From: Gemmatimonadota bacterium
GTDB taxonomy: Bacteria; Gemmatimonadota; Gemmatimonadetes; Gemmatimonadales; GWC2-71-9
DNA length: 17,197 bases
Direction of reading: 5' to 3'
Assembly (NCBI GenBank): GCA_027294815.1
Contig: JAPULP010000376.1
Coordinates: forward strand, 1 to 17,197
In this document: positions 15,206 through 17,197 of the stretch, in pieces
Position numbering within the stretch: the stretch's first letter is position 1
Layout of the letters: each line of letters starts with the position of its first letter
Position numbers and translations under genes: made by a program
The notes under the pieces: generated by a model
The model's database searches: none
What the model saw: only the letters and a program-made list of their open reading frames with translations
Told to the model about the DNA's origin: nothing

Positions 15206-17125
15206 ATGGCGGAAACGAATACCCCCTCGTTGGCTGCGCGACTAGCCGATTCCCTTAAAGATGATTACACCATCGAAGGGGAAATTGGGCGGGGAGGCAT
15301 GGGTGTGGTCTACGTGGCTCGGGACCTCAAGCTGAAGCGCCGCGTTGCCATCAAAGTACTGCCCCCGGACCTGGCCTACCGTTCCGAGATCCGGGAGCGC
15401 TTCACCCGTGAGGCTCAGACGTCGGCGCGTCTTTCTCATCCGCATATCGTTCCCATCCACGCAGTAGGTGAAGCGGATGGTTTGGTCTATTTCGTGATGG
15501 GCTTCGTCGACGGCGAGTCTTTGGGTGCGAGACTCAAGCGGCGGGGCAAGCTGCCGATCGAAGAGGTCCGCCGCATCATGAAGGAAACATCGGACGCGCT
15601 GGGACTCGCGCACACGATGGGTATCATCCACCGCGACATCAAACCGGACAATGTGTTGTTGGACGGCACACGGCGTCGGGTAATGGTCACGGATTTCGGA
15701 ATCGCCAAGGCTCTCTCAGACGGGGGGGGCGGTACTTTGACGGGCACCGGGGTTGCCATCGGCACACCGACCTACATGAGTCCGGAGCAAGCCGCCGGGG
15801 AGCGAGCGGTCGACGCTCGCAGCGATCTCTATGCGCTCGGCGTCGTCGGTTACGAAATGCTGACCGGACAGGTGCCGTTCAAAGCTCCGACGGTTCCCGG
15901 CATTCTCATGAAGCAAATCACCGAGCCGGCCCCGGACATTCTCATAGGCCGACCGGAGTGTCCCGAGGAATTGGCCGCGACAGTCATGAGGTGTCTCGAG
16001 AAGGATCCGGAGAACCGCTGGGCCACGGCCGATGCGTTGCGTCGGGCTCTCGAGAGCCGCACCTCCGTGCCGTACCGGAAGCCGGCGCGCTCTTCGGCCT
16101 CACGCCGCCGGCCCTCTGCCGGCAGTCACCAAAGCGAACGACCCTGGCGCGAGTGGGATGAAGACCGTCCGGTTCCAGCCAGGCGCCGACCGCGCGACGG
16201 TGCCGTACAACGTCCTCGGGGGCAGCGACCGGCGCGACGCGACCAACCACGGACCCAGCCCGCCAAGGGCACCGAATCCGGCGAGCCAAAGATCGTACGC
16301 GATTTCCGCAGTGGGTTTGCGTCGTACGTGTCGGTGAACGGCAGCCTGATGATGTTGAACCTGCTGACCGGATTCGATCCCCCCTGGTTCCTGTTCTGCG
16401 CCATTCCCTGGGGAATCGGGATGGCCTCGAGTTACGGCAAGCTCTGGACTTCCGGATACAGCTGGCGAGACATCATCAACCGGCCGCCGGCCGCTGACGC
16501 TGTCGAAGCACCAAAGTCGAAGAAGCAGACGGGCAAGCAGAAGCTGCTTAAAGGATCGGCTTCCGCTGCGCAGGATGTGAGCACCGACGACTACGGCAAG
16601 TTTGCCGGGCAAATGCGGCAAATCCAAAGCGACCGTCAAGCCATCATGCAGATGGTGGAACGATTGCCCGAGTCCGAGAAGAATCTGTTGCCAGATATCG
16701 TCCCGACGGTAGACTCGCTCATGAATCGCGCGGTCGAACTAGGTCGGACGTTGAACCAAATGGAGGGGGACGTCGACCAAGCCGCACTCGACAGCCTGGA
16801 TCGCCGCATCGTAGACCTCGAAGCGCAGGGACCTGGTCCGGAGCGTGAGCGCCGGTTGGATCTCATGCGACGCCAGCGGGAAACAATCGCCGATCTCTGG
16901 GAGCGCCGCGCGAAGGTCGACGCACAGTTCGAGTCGTGTGCGCTTGCAATTCAGAACATGCGGTTCGACTTGTTACGACTGCGTTCGGCGGGCGTCGGCG
17001 CCGTGTTGGACAATCTCACGATGGTGACGCAGCAAGCCAAGGCACTGTCAATCGACGTGAACGCCGCAATCGATGCGGCCGGCGAGATCAGAGAGGCAAT
17101 CGGTAGATCGACGCCGAGTCCCTGA
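15206..17125 (+). CDS. Ser/Thr protein kinase with 2TM segment and coiled-coil tail
   Basis: This 639-residue Hanks-type kinase is probably held at the inner membrane. Kinase domain, residues about 21-282: P-loop GRGGMGVVY (28-36), K50 in VAIK, HRDIKPDN (D144, N149), D163 in DFG and E194 in MSPEQ, all intact, so it should be active. A basic, Arg and Pro-rich linker (about 290-355) leads to a 2TM-like hairpin (SVNGSLMMLNLLTGF, then WFLFCAIPWGIGMASSYG, about 376-412). The tail from 460 is largely charged helix with heptad-like character. There is no extracellular PASTA or propeller sensor; both flanks are probably cytoplasmic. The ATG at 15206 is chosen for AGGAG four bases upstream and because it opens the conserved MAETN lead-in; a TTG at 15083 would add 41 unlikely residues. 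Confidence 0.93.
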   Translation: MAETNTPSLAARLADSLKDDYTIEGEIGRGGMGVVYVARDLKLKRRVAIKVLPPDLAYRSEIRERFTREAQTSARLSHPHIVPIHAVGEADGLVYFVMGFVDGESLGARLKRRGKLPIEEVRRIMKETSDALGLAHTMGIIHRDIKPDNVLLDGTRRRVMVTDFGIAKALSDGGGGTLTGTGVAIGTPTYMSPEQAAGERAVDARSDLYALGVVGYEMLTGQVPFKAPTVPGILMKQITEPAPDILIGRPECPEELAATVMRCLEKDPENRWATADALRRALESRTSVPYRKPARSSASRRRPSAGSHQSERPWREWDEDRPVPARRRPRDGAVQRPRGQRPARRDQPRTQPAKGTESGEPKIVRDFRSGFASYVSVNGSLMMLNLLTGFDPPWFLFCAIPWGIGMASSYGKLWTSGYSWRDIINRPPAADAVEAPKSKKQTGKQKLLKGSASAAQDVSTDDYGKFAGQMRQIQSDRQAIMQMVERLPESEKNLLPDIVPTVDSLMNRAVELGRTLNQMEGDVDQAALDSLDRRIVDLEAQGPGPERERRLDLMRRQRETIADLWERRAKVDAQFESCALAIQNMRFDLLRLRSAGVGAVLDNLTMVTQQAKALSIDVNAAIDAAGEIREAIGRSTPSP

Positions 17126-17160
17126 GAGAAGTGAGCAGGGAGAGGTGAGAAGTGAGAAGG
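17124..17160 (+). repeat. Purine-rich GAGAAGTGAG direct repeats after the kinase
   Basis: GAGAAGTGAG occurs at 17126-17135 and again at 17147-17156, a 21-base offset, within an almost all-purine strand that begins at the kinase stop. The following bases to the window end have CCCC/GGGG and CCGCC/GGCGG pairing that may be the start of a terminator, but the window stops there. Confidence 0.55.
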
Positions 17161-17197
17161 CCACCCTTCCACCCCGCCGATTGGGGATGAGGGGCGG

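Overview
The window looks like chromosomal DNA from a GC-rich Gram-negative bacterium, most likely a member of the Gemmatimonadota. This rests on gene style: a cytosolic Ser/Thr kinase with a 2TM segment and coiled-coil tail, a large M14 carboxypeptidase with a C-terminal amidotransferase-like domain, secreted M28 and propeller proteins, and an OmpA protein with thrombospondin type 3 repeats (outer membrane present). The assignment is by recognition; no database search was possible.

Layout. (1) 78-5395, plus strand: a tight three-gene run encoding an OmpA-family porin/peptidoglycan anchor, an M14 zinc carboxypeptidase and a DUF4015-type putative glycoside hydrolase, all exported. (2) 5405-7423, minus strand: an aconitase-superfamily dehydratase with its swivel domain at the N-terminus, convergent with the first run. 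(3) 7484-10077, plus strand: a predicted beta-propeller lipoprotein overlapping an exported M28 aminopeptidase. (4) 10185-11267, plus strand: an uncharacterised soluble protein with an odd start region and an internal AT-rich rare-codon island. (5) 11309-14580, minus strand: lon protease followed 146 nt later by a TrmB-family regulator with a probable operator over its own promoter. (6) 14764-15015, minus strand: a small 83-residue protein followed by a strong hairpin terminator, divergent from (7) 15206-17125, plus strand: a membrane-linked Ser/Thr kinase. The right end holds a purine-rich repeat.

Functionally the first and third blocks supply envelope structure and extracytoplasmic degradation of peptides and possibly glycans. 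The rest is housekeeping: dehydratase metabolism, protein quality control and signalling. No tRNA, rRNA, CRISPR, insertion sequence, phage or defence module was seen, and no gene-free gap exceeds 200 bases. The most unusual items are the 360-residue unknown protein with its rare-codon island and possible CTG start, the swivel-first aconitase, the duplicated 34-residue motif in the glycoside-hydrolase-like protein, and the regulator's operator and promoter arrangement.
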